A DNA stretch of 35,862 nt from Geosiphon pyriformis (GCA_016748015.1 JAAOMT010000221.1:27036-62897), one strand, 5' to 3'. Counted from the first letter of the stretch, positions 21,545 through 32,871 are shown. Notes: generated by a model not told the origin, from the letters alone. Numbers and translations are program-made.

Positions 21545-22174
21545 ATGAAAATTACAGACAACATTCACTCATTAGCATAACAACTTTTTCAGTTGATTCA
21601 ATACCAGAAAATGGAGATTACAATCAATCAACAAACCATTCAATATCAAGATACTAGAAAGACATTGCAATTCAGAACACAGAAGAAAACTGAAAATATG
21701 GTGGACAAAATCATAGTGAAAGTAAAATTAGCAATAAGAGAGTTGACAAAAAAGTCACTATATCAAGAGTTGACTAAAGAAACTTGGAATTAGTGGATAC
21801 AACAATTTCCAAGAAACTATTATTATTTTTACTTGGGACAACACATAAATATCCAGAATCTATATATGAATAAAACAAAACAATTGTTCGGAAAAAAAAT
21901 ACTACAACAATTAGAACATTTTGTGAGAAAGAACAATTTATCCACACAGGCCCGAGCCATCTACCGAATACACACAGCATTTCAGGATGAACCAGAAATA
22001 TTACTCAACAAAGCAATAGATATGGTTACCAGTAATCAATTGGGAAAGATCACCAATGCTCAATTTGAAAAATTACAGACCCAAATAACACAAGTAATTC
22101 TCAAAAACAAAATCTAGGAAATACTTCAAGAGGGAGAATTAAACGAGTTGGATTTCAATGGAGCTCAATATTAA
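21545..22174 (+). pseudogene. ORF3 of gypsy A, extra 210-codon gene after integrase
   Basis: A 630-base frame with ATG at 21545 and TAA at 22172-22174 encodes 209 residues, interrupted by three stops (21578, 21791, 22115). Each is a single transition from Gln or Trp. Counterparts of nearly identical length lie before three other LTRs in the window (29811, 31295, 32872). The N-terminal half is Gln-rich and helical (QQLFQLIQ). The second half is best conserved, with KNNLSTQARAIY, FQDEPEILLN and ITNAQFEKLQTQITQVIL. It has no signal peptide, membrane segment or cysteine pattern, so it is not an obvious envelope gene. I do not recognise the family. Its stop merges into the polypurine tract. Confidence 0.75.
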
Positions 22175-22187
22175 AAGGAGAGAATAA
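22172..22187 (+). other. Polypurine tract of gypsy A
   Basis: TAAAAGGAGAGAATAA lies flush against the 3' LTR start at 22188. It is a purine-rich run of the kind that primes plus-strand DNA. Similar tracts precede the LTRs at 30453, 31939 and 33515. Confidence 0.7.
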
Positions 22188-23091
22188 TGTTACTCATAGA
22201 ATATAGAAAATATAGTATTATTATTAGTCAGTAGATATTAGCCAATTAGAAGTAGACATAGTAAATGTGGGATTTCAGGATTCCTCTCAGGAATTGCAAG
22301 ATTCCAAGAATTTCAGGATTCTTTAATGAGAAATTGCAGGATTCCAGAATTCCAGGATTCCTCTCAAAGGAATCGCAGAATTCCAAGAATTCCAAGATTC
22401 CTGTCGTAAAGAATTGAGAAATTGAGGAATCTCAATTATGTATATATAGCAGGAGGATTAAAAGCTAAAAAGACAGACTTCCCAGTTTAGATTTAATCTA
22501 AGCAACCTTCCAGTTCCCTATCATTAAATAAATAAATATTCCAAATCTCAATTCACTTTCTACTATCAACATGAAGTGTTGATAGTAATTGATACTTAAC
22601 CACACTAGAACAATAGCTCTTGATCATGGCTATTGACAAGATACTAACATACTGAATTGCCTTGGCTTATTTTCTCTAATTTCTTTATTTCATTTTCTTT
22701 ATTCTATTTTTTTTATTTTATTTTCTTTCTTTTGGATTTTGTTATGGTATACTAATTGATTAAAAGGTTAAAGCACTGAGTTATTGATGTCAAGAATAGC
22801 CTGGTAAAAGACCCAGAAATAAGGGTAGGATTTTATATATTATTGGATAAGCTTACCAGAAGGGCACAACTGCCAGACTAAATCTGGCCACCACACTAAG
22901 AAAGAAATTGGGAAAACTTTTGGAAAGAAACCTCTACTGTTGACACTATTGAATCTCTGTCTATTATACAAAAAACTCCATCAAAATCTTCAGATACAAC
23001 ACTGGCAGAACCTCATCCACAGAAATAGCTTTTGAGCACCAAGTTATGGGTTTGTTATTTAATTCAACAGCAGAAATAATCACCTGTAACA
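22188..23091 (+). repeat. Gypsy A 3' LTR
   Basis: Matches the 5' LTR from TGTTACTCATAG to CACCTGTAACA. It carries one extra GGATTCC-array unit (~38 bases near 22320-22360), a TATATATA box (~22440), an AATAAA at 22527-22532, and a perfect 11-bp hairpin (22561-22587) whose loop is inverted relative to other copies. Confidence 0.92.
22561..22587 (+). other. LTR hairpin, 11-bp perfect stem
   Basis: TACTATCAACA, loop TGAAG, TGTTGATAGTA. It lies about 30 bases after the AATAAA signals, so probably near the R/U5 boundary. The stem is present in all LTRs of the family (5' LTR 12282-12308; also ~30763-30785, ~32280-32304, ~33879-33902). Confidence 0.7.
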
Positions 23092-23994
23092 GCACATTGG
23101 GAGGTCAGTTCCGGTTCTGAGTTTCTACCTAGAGATTTGCACTTGGATGTTAATTGGCCTAGCTCTTCCAGGGTTTGGCATCCTGATTTGCATATGGCAA
23201 CAGGTTTCACCAGCAGATGCACTATTGACGTTCGTATTTACTTAATGAAGACTTTGTACTGTTGGCTTTCCATGGCTGTTCGAAAGTACGTTTATGATAG
23301 ATGTTACCCGAGTGTTCTGTGTTTGTATTGTGATGAGGTGGAGATATCTGATCATGTGTTTTTTTGTGTAATTGATGATTCAGCTCATTGTTGGGTTTTA
23401 GAATCTTGTATGTCTTCTTGGAAGGCAATTTCTGGTCTTTCCATCTCTTTTTCTAATGTATTGCAGCTGTTGTCAATCTGTGCTTTGGATTTCCTGGTGT
23501 CTTCAGCTTTTTACAAGGGTTTTGTTTTCAAAGGATAGTTTCGAGAAACTGTTTCCATCTTCCATGATCCCAAGGTTACTGGCATCAAGATTACCAATTT
23601 TGTATGCTCCTTTTGTGTTGCTTTTAGGAATAACATTTGGTTAGTCCATGCCAAGCATCACACATACATAGAAAAGAATGACCTGATCCCGGTGGATGGC
23701 TCAATTCCTGTCTCAGTTTTTGGTTTGGTTTCGAGATTCTCGGGTGGTATGGTTAAATTGCTTGGTATTGCTGAAGCTTTTGGCATCTGTTTTGGTTTTC
23801 GCAAATCTTGTTCATTTTTCTCAGATATTGGTGACTTAGTTTCTGTTAATATAGATAAGTAGTGTTGTCTTAACTAACTCGAGTGGCTGGTCACGTGTAG
23901 AAAGTGCATGATTCGCACTTAGTTTAGATTATTTCTTTGATGTATAGTTCTAAGTTGCATTTGGACTTCACTTATTAAATAAACAAAAAAAAAA
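23092..23994 (+). pseudogene. LINE-4 right segment: ORF2 C-terminus and 3' tail
   Basis: The LINE-4 frame resumes with HWEVSSGSEF, then SSSRVWHPDLHMATGFTSR, a CLYCDEVEISDHVFFC zinc-finger-like pair (~23320-23370), and runs to a TAG at 23860-23862. Only one in-frame stop occurs (23536-23538, likely a former Trp), so this is among the better preserved LINE copies here. The 3' UTR follows the family pattern and ends in ten A at 23985-23994. The left copy of the GCAC duplication is at 11944-11947 and the right copy at 23092-23095. Confidence 0.85.
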
Positions 23995-24119
23995 TTGTTA
24001 CATATAATATAAAAAATATAAATAATTTTATTAAGCAAAAAAATATTATTTATTAACTTAAAAAAATCAACAATTTAATTTTTAAGCAGTTGCATAAACA
24101 TTTAACAATTATTAACAAA

Positions 24120-27100
24120 CAGAATCATTAATTATACAAAAAAAAACATGATCAGAAACCTCTACATTATCATAATATAAACATAACACACTGGGATAAC
24201 ACCTGTCATACAGACACTTCCGAACAGCAACCAGCAGTCAATAGTGCAAAGCCTTTATGAAATATGTGTGAGTGCTAGCTGTAGATTTATTAGTAAAGCC
24301 AGCGGCCATATGTAAGTCTGGATGTCATACCAATGATGAGCTAAATTAATTAATGTCCGAGTGCAGACTATTATCCAAAATTCTAGAACCTGAACCAACT
24401 TTCCAGCATGCATGATAAATGGACTGAAAAATCTAATAAACAAAACATCTAGAATTACCAGAAATGACACTATTCTCAGCTAAAATACAATGTTCTTTTA
24501 CACGAGAAAAAAGACACCAGGAAAAAAAAAAGCTGTGTCAGCAAGTGCATCAGCACATTTGTTATTCATGACTCCAGAATAATCTTTCACTTTATGCCAG
24601 CTAACATTCGAATTCTTTTTTCTAACAATGTTTACTATGTGCTAATGCTTAACCCAACAGTGATTTCAAAAATCTGAACAAACTAAACCTAATTCTAACT
24701 TGTATGCATTCAAGGCAACCTGACTGTCTGTAAAGATGTTTACAGAGCTAAAAAAAAGATACACTCAAAAGCCAACATAATGGTCTGCAACTCAGCCAAA
24801 GTAAAAGACATCAGACCAGAAACCTTAATTCCCAAACTTAAGCCTATATCCTCAAAAAAAACTGCAGTACTAATTCTTATGTTAACACTCCCCAAGCTCC
24901 TCAAAGATCTATCCATATAGACAAAAAAACTGTCAACTGTCAAATCCAGCAAATAATCATGAATTAATTTAAACTCATCAGATTCTAAAACATCTAAAGG
25001 TTCAAAAATACCCAATAAAAAAAACAGGCAAAAGAAAAAGCTGTATCCTCAAAAAAATTAACAGAATACCTAAACCAATCAAGAACAGGACCACATAGAT
25101 CCAACCTTTTTCAACACTTGAAAGTCTTCCAATTAAAAACAGTTTTATTTCTACCACAAAGCTGCTCCACAAAAGCAATACTATATTACTGAAAAGACAG
25201 AAAAAACTTAAAATAATTAAACTCAGCAAAAACAGAGAACATGAGAATTCCATTATAAAAACAAAAAGAATTGGTCACATAACCACTCAAAAACAGACTG
25301 CATTCATGAAAAATATGTACCACTCTCACCAAAAAATTATTAAAAGCACTAACTTTGATATGAGCTGGGAAAACCAAAGAGTGGAGTAAAATTCAAAACA
25401 AAACCTGCAAGTCATAAGATTTGTGCAAAAACAACTGACCTAAAATCCCAATAGAGTTTACAAAACACACAATAAAAGCAACTTTGCTTTTAGTCTAGAC
25501 TTGCTCAAACATCTTTAAACTATACAATAAAGGGTGACAAAGCACATCATAGGGAAAATTGAGAGGCAGATTAAACTTCAGCTTTAAGTTCTTATGAATC
25601 AAAGAATCTCACTTATTACATATATTAATAGGGACAAAACTGAACTGTATTCTGTAGTTAACAATAGGATGAAGAACTGTTAACACCAAATACAAAAACT
25701 GTTTATCAAACATGGCTTTTTTAAAATGAGATTGGCAAAAAACCAGACATTAGAATTTGCCTTAGCCAAGCTAGGCTTCAACAGATCTTTAGTCAACAAA
25801 AAAATACCCAAGTAGTAATAAGACTCCCCTTTCTTGGCAATGGAAATAGATAAACCACTGATGAATAAGTTAGAACACATCACTCTGCAATTAATAGGAA
25901 TAGTTACTATCTTGTCATTATTAATTAAGATATCATTAATTTGAAAAAATTCACTAGTAACATTGAAAATATGCTGAGTTACAGCTTGGCTGCTACCAAT
26001 CCAGATTGTGTTATCAACAAAAGTGCCAGCAGCAAAAAAGAATGTTAGTTCAGCTTGAAATTCTAAATGATTAGCCCTGACAATGTAATAGAAATTCATC
26101 CTATATTCATATATGCTTTTCTGTCTCTTGATATTACACAAAAAAGAATCATAAAAAATGCACCAAAGAAGTGGCAAAAACATTTCTCTCTGGTTTAAAC
26201 TATCATGTATCTAATATTTATCTGTTAAACCAAAATCTGTTATACCTTTGTTGATACAGTCATTGTGGATGCCACCTAAATTTATCACACATTTTTATCT
26301 TGACTAAGCTTCTCCTAAGATGCTTCCACCCAACTAAATTATAGGCCTTGTACATGTTTTGCAAGATCAGCCAGAGTTTATAGTTCTTTTCCAATATGTC
26401 TTCAATAACTGAACCAATAGCAAATATGAGAAATTGCATAGTCATACTCTTTAAAACCGAGAAATTGTCTCTTCAAAAAATATCAAAAGCACTGTACACC
26501 AAAGAGATCCTGTTCAAAAAAATCTTAAAAAAAATCTTACAGGCAGTTTCAATTAAAGCAATAAATCAGGTGTTCATAAAAACTCTTTCCCACTTATATG
26601 GCTTGAAAATTATTGAGATTCAGGCTTTTTTTCAAGCACTAGGCACTGACTTATGAGATAAACAGAAATTTAAAAGAACCAAAAGCATATCCAAGACTGA
26701 TTTGTCATAATGCTTCCAAAGCTTGTTTGAAATCCCAGAAAGACCAGCAGCCTTGCTATTAGGCAAATCAAAAACCATACTGAGCAACTCATTAAAACTA
26801 ATCAAACTTATTATATTTGAAAAAGCATTGTCAAAAACTTATTCCAAAGATTGATATTGATGAGACCAGTTATTAAAAAAATCTTCCACCACTTCACACT
26901 TCCTAATCCAGCCCTCCATAATAATATCTACTTTTGCTTTAACCAGATCAGATTCTAAAATCAGTTCATTCTCAACTATTAAATGGTCTAAAACCACTTT
27001 TTAAAAAAACACTCTAGTACACTTCTGATTGTATGACCTTTATTGACTGCAAAATTGTCGATTTGTTTATCAATAACTGATCTAATTCTTGACTTCTCAG

Positions 27101-27268
27101 TCCGCAAAGACTTAGCAAGCTTAGAAACATGATATAATTTTTGCACACTGAAAAGAGCCAAACACACATAATCAAAATCTGCACCAAAATTCAATAGAGC
27201 CTAAACAGATGAAGCTTTATCAACATCTAAAGACTTCCAACAGTCTATCAAAGATTCAAAAGCATTAC
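24120..27268 (-). mobile_element. LINE-5: minus-strand LINE fragment, truncated at both ends
   Basis: Read on the minus strand from 27268 to 24120, this covers ORF2 from the endonuclease-RT linker to the C-terminal zinc-finger-like region. The 5' part abuts gypsy B at 27268/27269. The 3' end lacks the family hairpin and A tail, fading into AT-rich sequence (23995-24119) next to LINE-4. It is the only LINE in the window on the minus strand. Confidence 0.8.
24120..27268 (-). pseudogene. LINE-5 ORF2: RT, RNase H and C-terminal region (broken)
   Basis: Order on the minus strand: a linker with NKGHTIRSVLE (~27010-27045), then RT. RT motif A reads QNMYKAYNLV (26338-26358), where both Asp residues are Asn. 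The FVDD box reads FVDN (26010-26018). A thumb segment with SISIAKKGE and YLGIFLLTKDLLKPSL follows (~25780-25860). RNase H has YMDRSL (~24910; Asp kept), AELQTI, FTDSQ and a final CADALAD. A C-terminal GFTNKSTAS segment (~24290) and SDHVFF follow. Many stops and several frameshifts are present, for instance near 26280. The core is the same protein as LINE-1 ORF2. Confidence 0.82.
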
Positions 27269-28312
27269 CAACATTCAAGAATTATTTGACACTTTTGGTG
27301 GAAACAAATGGTTTTCAACATTAGACCTGGACAGTGGTTACTAACAAGTAACCATGAATCCAGCTAACAAAAAAAAATGGCATTCACCATAAGGGAAAGA
27401 AATTTTGAATTTGAAGTAATGTCATTCGGCTTAACCAATGCCCCAGCAACTTTCCAATGGCTAATAGAAATCATTTATACTGGCTTATTGTGGAAATCAG
27501 TAGTTGTATACTTAAATGACACCAATGTATTCTCAAAAACATTTGATGATCATCTTCATCATCTTCAACAAGTGTTTGAAAGACTAAAAAGAGCAGGACT
27601 AAAGTTAAATGCAACAAAGTGTTTTTTCACAAGACAAAACTAAAATTTTTGGGACACATAGTCAGCAAAGATGGCATTAAAACGGATTCAAAGAAAATAG
27701 AGATAGTAAAGAACTTTTCAGTGCTGACCAATATGACAAAACTGAAATTATTTTTAGAATTTGCCAGCTACTATTGATGTTTTATCAAGAACTTTTCCAA
27801 GATAGCACAGCCACTCAACCAACTGCAAACCAAAAATACAAAATATGAATAGACAGAAAGTCAACAAGAAGCTTTTGATATTTTGAAAAGAAAGCTTATT
27901 CAAGCTCCAGTACTGATCTATCCAGATCACAGCAAACCATTTATCATCACCACCAATACATCTAGTCAAGCATTGGGAGTGGTACTATCTCAGAGAGGAC
28001 CAGATGACAGAAAACATCCAGTAGCATATGCCAGCAGAGGTTGAACACCAGCTGAAAAGAACTATGGAATACCAGAACTAGAACATTTAGCAATCTATTG
28101 GGCAGTCATAAAATGGAAAGAATACTTGAGCCAGAAGTTTGAAGTATACACAGATCACAAAGGATTAACATCACTTCAAAAACAAGAATTTGGAGATAGA
28201 AGACAGTTAAGATAGAAAATAGCACTCGCACTATATAATTATACTATACATTATAAAAAAAGAAAAGACAACAGAAATGTTGATGATTTGTTGCGAATGA
28301 GACAAATCTAAG
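27269..28312 (+). pseudogene. Gypsy B pol: RT (partial) and RNase H (broken)
   Basis: Starts just before the LDLDSGY segment, where the Trp after it is a stop. It then reads MSFGLTNAPATFQ (~27420). The YxDD box at 27509-27520 reads YLND: here the first Asp of the pair is Asn, whereas in gypsy A it is the second. A frameshift follows near 27640. RNase H reads TTNTS in place of TTDAS (Asn codon 27955-27957), while ELEHLA keeps its Glu. Stops are frequent through 28312. Confidence 0.82.
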
Positions 28313-28373
28313 AACATTTCAACCCAAAAATATAACAAAACCAGAACAATACCAATGAAAAATATAACAAAAG

Positions 28374-29757
28374 ATGAACATACAAAAATATCAACAACTG
28401 CAACATTATATAAACACTCAACAGTTCAAGAAGAATTTATCTCAAACAAAACAAAAAAGTATTAAACAACAATCAAAATATTTTATTGCTCACCAAAATA
28501 TACTTTATCGGAAAAATAAAAGAGATCTAGAACAACCAACCAGAATAATTACAGAGCCAGAAAAAGAGACAATATTATTCAATATGCACTCAAATCCAAC
28601 AGCAGGATACTTTCACAAAGAAGCAACCATAGAAAAAACCAGAAAAAAATACTATTGGCCATCAATGTATCCAGATATTATCCAATATGTTCAAAATTGT
28701 GATGCTTGTTAGTAAAAAGAAGGTACAAAACCCAGTAAACCATTAAGACCAATTAAAGTAGGACAACCATTTGACTGTATTGGAATTGATTTAGTCAGAC
28801 CATTAACAATCACCAGCGGAGGAAACAGATACATAGCAGTAGTCATAGACTATCTCACTAAATGGCCAGAGGCAAAAGCAATTCAAAGAGTGAATGCAGA
28901 ATTTGTTGCTGAATTTATTTATCAAGATTTAATTTGTCGACACGGATGTCCAAAGGAATTATTATCAAACCAAAGAACTCATTTTGTGAACAGAACATTA
29001 ACAGAATTGAGCCAAAGATTCGGAATTAAGAGACCACTATTATTATCATACCATCCACAAACCAACGGATTAGTTGAAAGATTCAACAAAACATTGTGTG
29101 AAGCAATAGCTAAGCTCAGCCAAGAAAACCAGAATGATTGGGATTTGTTGATACCATCAGTACTATTTGCTTATCGGACAATGAAGCAAGATACTACACA
29201 AACAACACCATTTGAATTAGTATATGGTAGAACAGCAACACTACCAGTGGAAATAGAAGTCAGCACATACCCAACCAAACCAATAACAGAAGAAAATTTC
29301 AAAAACACATTGTTGAGAAAAACATATGACTTAATGGAAACATTAGAAAACAAATGATGAAGAGCAGCTAATAGTATACAAAGATCACAAGAGAAACAAA
29401 AAAAAAGACATAATAACCAACTACCAGATAAACCAGTTGAATTCAAGATTGGAGACAAAGTACTACTATATTGTACCAAAGTGGAAAAACAATGGAGTGG
29501 AAAATTTGATCTCAAATAGGGACAAACCATTTCATATAGAAGAAATTCTAGGAAATGAAGCTTACAAATTAAGATTGAATAACAAAATCTTGACAAAAGC
29601 AGCACATGAAGATCGACTAAAATTATACTACCATATAGCATCATCATCTACGAGTAATATTCCACAATTAGAAGTACAGAGAATACTAGTCCAACCAGAT
29701 GAGATTTCACAAAATCTGGAACCAATCATTATCATTGACAACAATATGTCCAATTGA
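28374..29757 (+). pseudogene. Gypsy B pol: integrase (broken)
   Basis: The best preserved integrase in the window. The HHCC domain (~28580-28710) ends CDAC followed by two stops. The core has GIDLV with the first Asp kept (28788-28790), SNQRTHF with the second Asp changed to Asn (28968-28970), and GLVERFN with the Glu kept (29076-29078). One open run covers 28890-29357. The C-terminal GPY/F-type module shifts frame near 29510 and ends with DNNMSN and a stop at 29755-29757. The damage complements gypsy A, where the first Asp is lost and the second kept. Confidence 0.85.
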
Positions 29758-29810
29758 TTAACAAAAAGATATATAAGAACATAGTTGATGCAACAAAAGA
29801 GATCAGAAAA

Positions 29811-30439
29811 ATGGAAATTACGGACAATATCTATTCACTAGCCCAACAAATTTTTCAATTAATTCAACACCAAGAGATGAAAATTACAAATAATTAACAA
29901 ACCATTCATTACAAAAATACGGCAAAGATATCACAAAACAAAGCACAGAAAAGACTTGAAAATGTTGTTGACAAGATCATGACCAAGATAAAATTGGCCA
30001 TAAAAGAACAACAAATAGTCAGATTACACCAAAAACTTACCAGAAAAACTTGGACTTGGTTGATGCAACAATTTCTGAAAAACTATTGTCATTTCCACTT
30101 GGGACAACATGTAAATATCCAGAATTTGTACACCAACAAAACAAAATAGTATTCGACACAGCAATACTGAAACAATTGGAACAATTTGTGGAAAAGAACA
30201 ATTTAACCACACAAGCTCGAGTCATTTACCAGCTATATATGAGATTTCAAGACCAACCAGAAATCTTACTCAACACAGCAATGGATACAGTTACAAGTAA
30301 TCAATTGGAAAAAATGACTAACACCCAATTTGAAGAACTACAAACTAAAATAACACAAGTAATACTCGAAAAAAAAGTTCAAGAAATAATTAAAGAAGGG
30401 GAATTAAAGGAATTAGATTTCGACAGAGCTCAATATTAA
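29811..30439 (+). pseudogene. ORF3 of gypsy B
   Basis: Counterpart of the gypsy A ORF3, with ATG at 29811 and a stop merging into the polypurine tract. It is 629 bases long, one short of 630, and a single-base deletion near 30150 shifts the frame. The C-terminal half is open from the shift to the end (KNNLTTQARVIY, FQDQPEILLN, NTQFEELQTKITQVIL). One stop lies in the N-terminal half. Function unknown. Confidence 0.72.
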
Positions 30440-30452
30440 AAAGAGGGAATAA

Positions 30453-31273
30453 TGTTACTTATAGAATATAGAAAATATAATATTATTAGTCAGTAGATAT
30501 TAGCCAATCAGATGTAGACATAGTAAATGTGGAATTCTAAAATTCCTCTTAGAGGAATTGCAGGATTTTCTGACAAGAAATCACAGGATTCCAGAATTCC
30601 AGGATTCCTGTCGCAAGGAATTGAGGAATTAAGGAATTTCAAATATGTATATATAGCAGTAGCGTTAAAAGCAGAAAGGACAGAATTGACACAAAAAATC
30701 CTTAGCTTAGTTACCACAATCCTCAATAAATAATTATTCATTATATCAAATTCATTCTTTACTATCAACACTTCATGTTGATAGAAACTGATACTTAACC
30801 ATACTAGAACAATAGCTTTTGATTATGGCTATTAACAGGATACTAACTTGCAAATTACTTTGGCTTATTTCTTATTTTTTCTTTTATCTTTTCTTTATTT
30901 TCTTGTTGTCTACAAACATAATTAAAAGATTTACTCTTGGAGGACTTATGGAGGAATAAACTTGCTTAAACAATATTTACTCTTGAAGAACTTACAGAGA
31001 AACTGACATCAGGAAACAGCACTGGTATACACTTATAAAGAATATTATACCAGGAGAATTATCAACTATCAAGCTGAGCAAGCTGTTGACAAAACTATAG
31101 TTTCAGGAAACTACTAATAAACTGTTACCAGTGAATCTCTGTCTATTATACAAAGAACTCAATTGGAAAATCTTCAGATAAAATACCTTCAGATTATCAT
31201 TGTCACCAATTGCTTTGAGCACCAAGTTACGAGTTTATTATTCACTCGACATCTCAAAGACTTACCTGTAACA
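30453..31273 (+). repeat. Gypsy B 3' LTR
   Basis: Begins TGTTACTTATAGAATATAG after a polypurine tract and ends TTACCTGTAACA. It holds the GGATTCC array (~30530-30640), TATATATA (~30648), AATAAATAATTA (~30724) and the conserved hairpin with loop CTTCA (~30763-30785). The 821-base copy is shorter than in gypsy A, mainly in the U5 part. Confidence 0.88.
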
Positions 31274-31294
31274 ACTACAAGAAATATCAGAAAA

Positions 31295-31925
31295 ATGAAA
31301 ATTACAGACAACATCCACTCACTAGCACAACAACTCTTTCAATTAATTCAACACCAAGAGATAGAAATTATAATTAATCAACAAATCATCTGATATCAAG
31401 ACACTAGAAAGACATCACCACATAGAACACAAAAGAAAACAGAAAATACTGTTGACAAAATCATTGCAAAAGTAAAATTAGCAATAAAAGAGTCGACAAA
31501 AGAGTCACTATACTAAGAGTTGACTAAAGAAACTTGGAATTGATGGATACAACAATTTCCAAGAAACTATTGTTATTTTTACTTGGGACAACACGTGAAT
31601 ATCCAAAATCTATATATGGATAAAACAAAGTGATTATTCGACACAAGAATACTACAACAATTAAAACATTTTGTGGGAAAGAACAACTTATCTACACAGG
31701 CCCAAGCCATATACCAAATACACACAGCATTTCAAGATCAACCAGAAATTTTACTCAACAAAGCAATGGATATGGTTACTAGTAATAAATTAGGAAAGAT
31801 TACCAATGCTCAATTTAAAGAATTACAGACTTAAATAACACAAGTAATTCTCAAAAATAAAATTCAGGAAATATTTCAAGAAGAAGAATTAACAGAGTTA
31901 GATTTTAATAAAGCTTAATATTAAA
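31295..31925 (+). pseudogene. ORF3 of gypsy C
   Basis: ATG at 31295, final TAA at 31923-31925; 631 bases, one more than the 630 of copies A and D, so a single-base insertion is present. Closely similar to the gypsy A copy (NIRKMKITDNIHSLAQQ at the start; FQDQPEILLNKAMD later). Several stops, including one near 31391 and one near 31916 where Gln is expected. Confidence 0.7.
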
Positions 31926-31938
31926 AGAAGGTAATAAT

Positions 31939-32791
31939 ATTACTTATAGAAATATAGGAAATATATATATTAGCATAGTTATTAACCAATCAGAAGTAGA
32001 CATAGTAAAATGTGGAATTCCAGGATTCCTCTCAGGAATTGCAGGATTCCAGGAATTACAGGATTCTCACAAGAAATTGCAGGATTCCAGAATTCTAGGA
32101 TTCTTTTCAAAGGAATTGCAGGATTCCTGTTGTAAAGAATTAAGGAATTGGGGAATCTCAATTATGTATATATAGCAGTAGGATTAGAAGCTAAAAAAAC
32201 AGACCTCTCAGTTTAAATTTCATCTAGACAACTTTCCAAACCACAAATAAATAACTGTTTATTATCTCAAATCCACTGCCACTATCAACATTTTATGTTG
32301 ATAGTAATTGATACTTAACCACATTGGAACAATAGCTTTTGATCATGGCTATTGATGGAATACTAACTTGCAAATTGCCTTGGCTTATTTTTTTTCTTTC
32401 TTTATTTTTTTTTTTTCTTTATTTCTTGCCTTGATTTTATTGTTGTTTACTAACTCTATTGAGGATTAATGCGTGGAGTACTGACGTCAGAATAAACGTG
32501 ACTGGTAAAAGACCTAGAAATAAGAATAGAACACTCGATTGAGAATAGCTTACCAGGAGGAATACCAGCCATCAAGTTGAGAAAAAAATTGACAAAACTG
32601 CGGTTTCGGGAAGCTACAGATAAAACTATTACCATTGAATCTCTGTCCATTATACAAAGAACTCAACCAAACTCTTTGAATACAAACTTTTCAGACACAA
32701 ACCTTCAGATTATTATCAACTACAACTAAATTTGAGCACCAAGTTACAGGTTTGTTATTTAATCCAACACCAGAACTAGTCACCTGTAATA
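31939..32791 (+). repeat. Gypsy C 3' LTR
   Basis: Begins TATTACTTATAG (the usual TG is TA) and ends CACCTGTAATA. It keeps the GGATTCC array (~32015-32150), TATATATA (~32165), an AATAAATAAC signal (~32243), the hairpin (~32280-32304) and the T-rich tract (~32385-32450). Both termini show transition-type changes. Confidence 0.85.
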
Positions 32792-32871
32792 TCATTAAAC
32801 CAAACACATAAAATTGAATAACCAAAAAAATATATAAAAACATGGTATACATGACAAAAGACAGCAGAAAT

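Larger units (their letters stand above)
11948..23091 (+). mobile_element. Gypsy A: complete-structure Ty3/gypsy retrotransposon, 11.1 kb
   Basis: The element is bounded by LTRs starting TGTTAC and ending GTAACA, flanked by a 4-bp duplication. Order inside: PBS, gag, an LTR-like foreign block, protease, cysteine-rich region, dUTPase, RT, RNase H, integrase, ORF3, polypurine tract. Integrase after RNase H places it in Ty3/gypsy (Metaviridae-type order). The 5' LTR is 865 bp and the 3' LTR 904 bp, the difference being mainly one ~38-bp indel in the GGATTCC array. All reading frames carry stops or lost catalytic residues, so the copy cannot move on its own. Confidence 0.92.
27269..31273 (+). mobile_element. 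Gypsy B: 5'-truncated Ty3/gypsy copy
   Basis: A second copy of the gypsy A family begins abruptly inside RT (QELFDxFGG region) and runs through RNase H, integrase, ORF3, polypurine tract and an LTR. The 5' LTR, gag, protease and dUTPase are absent. The 5' side is replaced by LINE-5, so a LINE-associated deletion or recombination removed it. Its 3' LTR ends flush against internal sequence of a third copy. Confidence 0.88.
31274..32791 (+). mobile_element. Gypsy C remnant: ORF3 and 3' LTR
   Basis: Immediately at the terminal base of the gypsy B LTR, internal sequence of another copy starts 21 bases before its ORF3. It continues through a polypurine tract to an LTR ending TGTAATA (a C-to-T version of TGTAACA). 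No PBS, gag or pol is present. The flush junction is what an insertion of gypsy B into gypsy C would leave on the right side. Confidence 0.75.

Noticed and set aside
21545-22174. ORF3 as an envelope-like gene
   Set aside because: No signal peptide, no hydrophobic membrane segment and no cysteine pattern are visible, so position alone does not support it.
29171-29647. Minus-strand 158-residue frame
   Set aside because: Antisense to the gypsy B integrase, and the same antisense frame recurs opposite gypsy A integrase (20905-21249) only because the sense genes are homologous.
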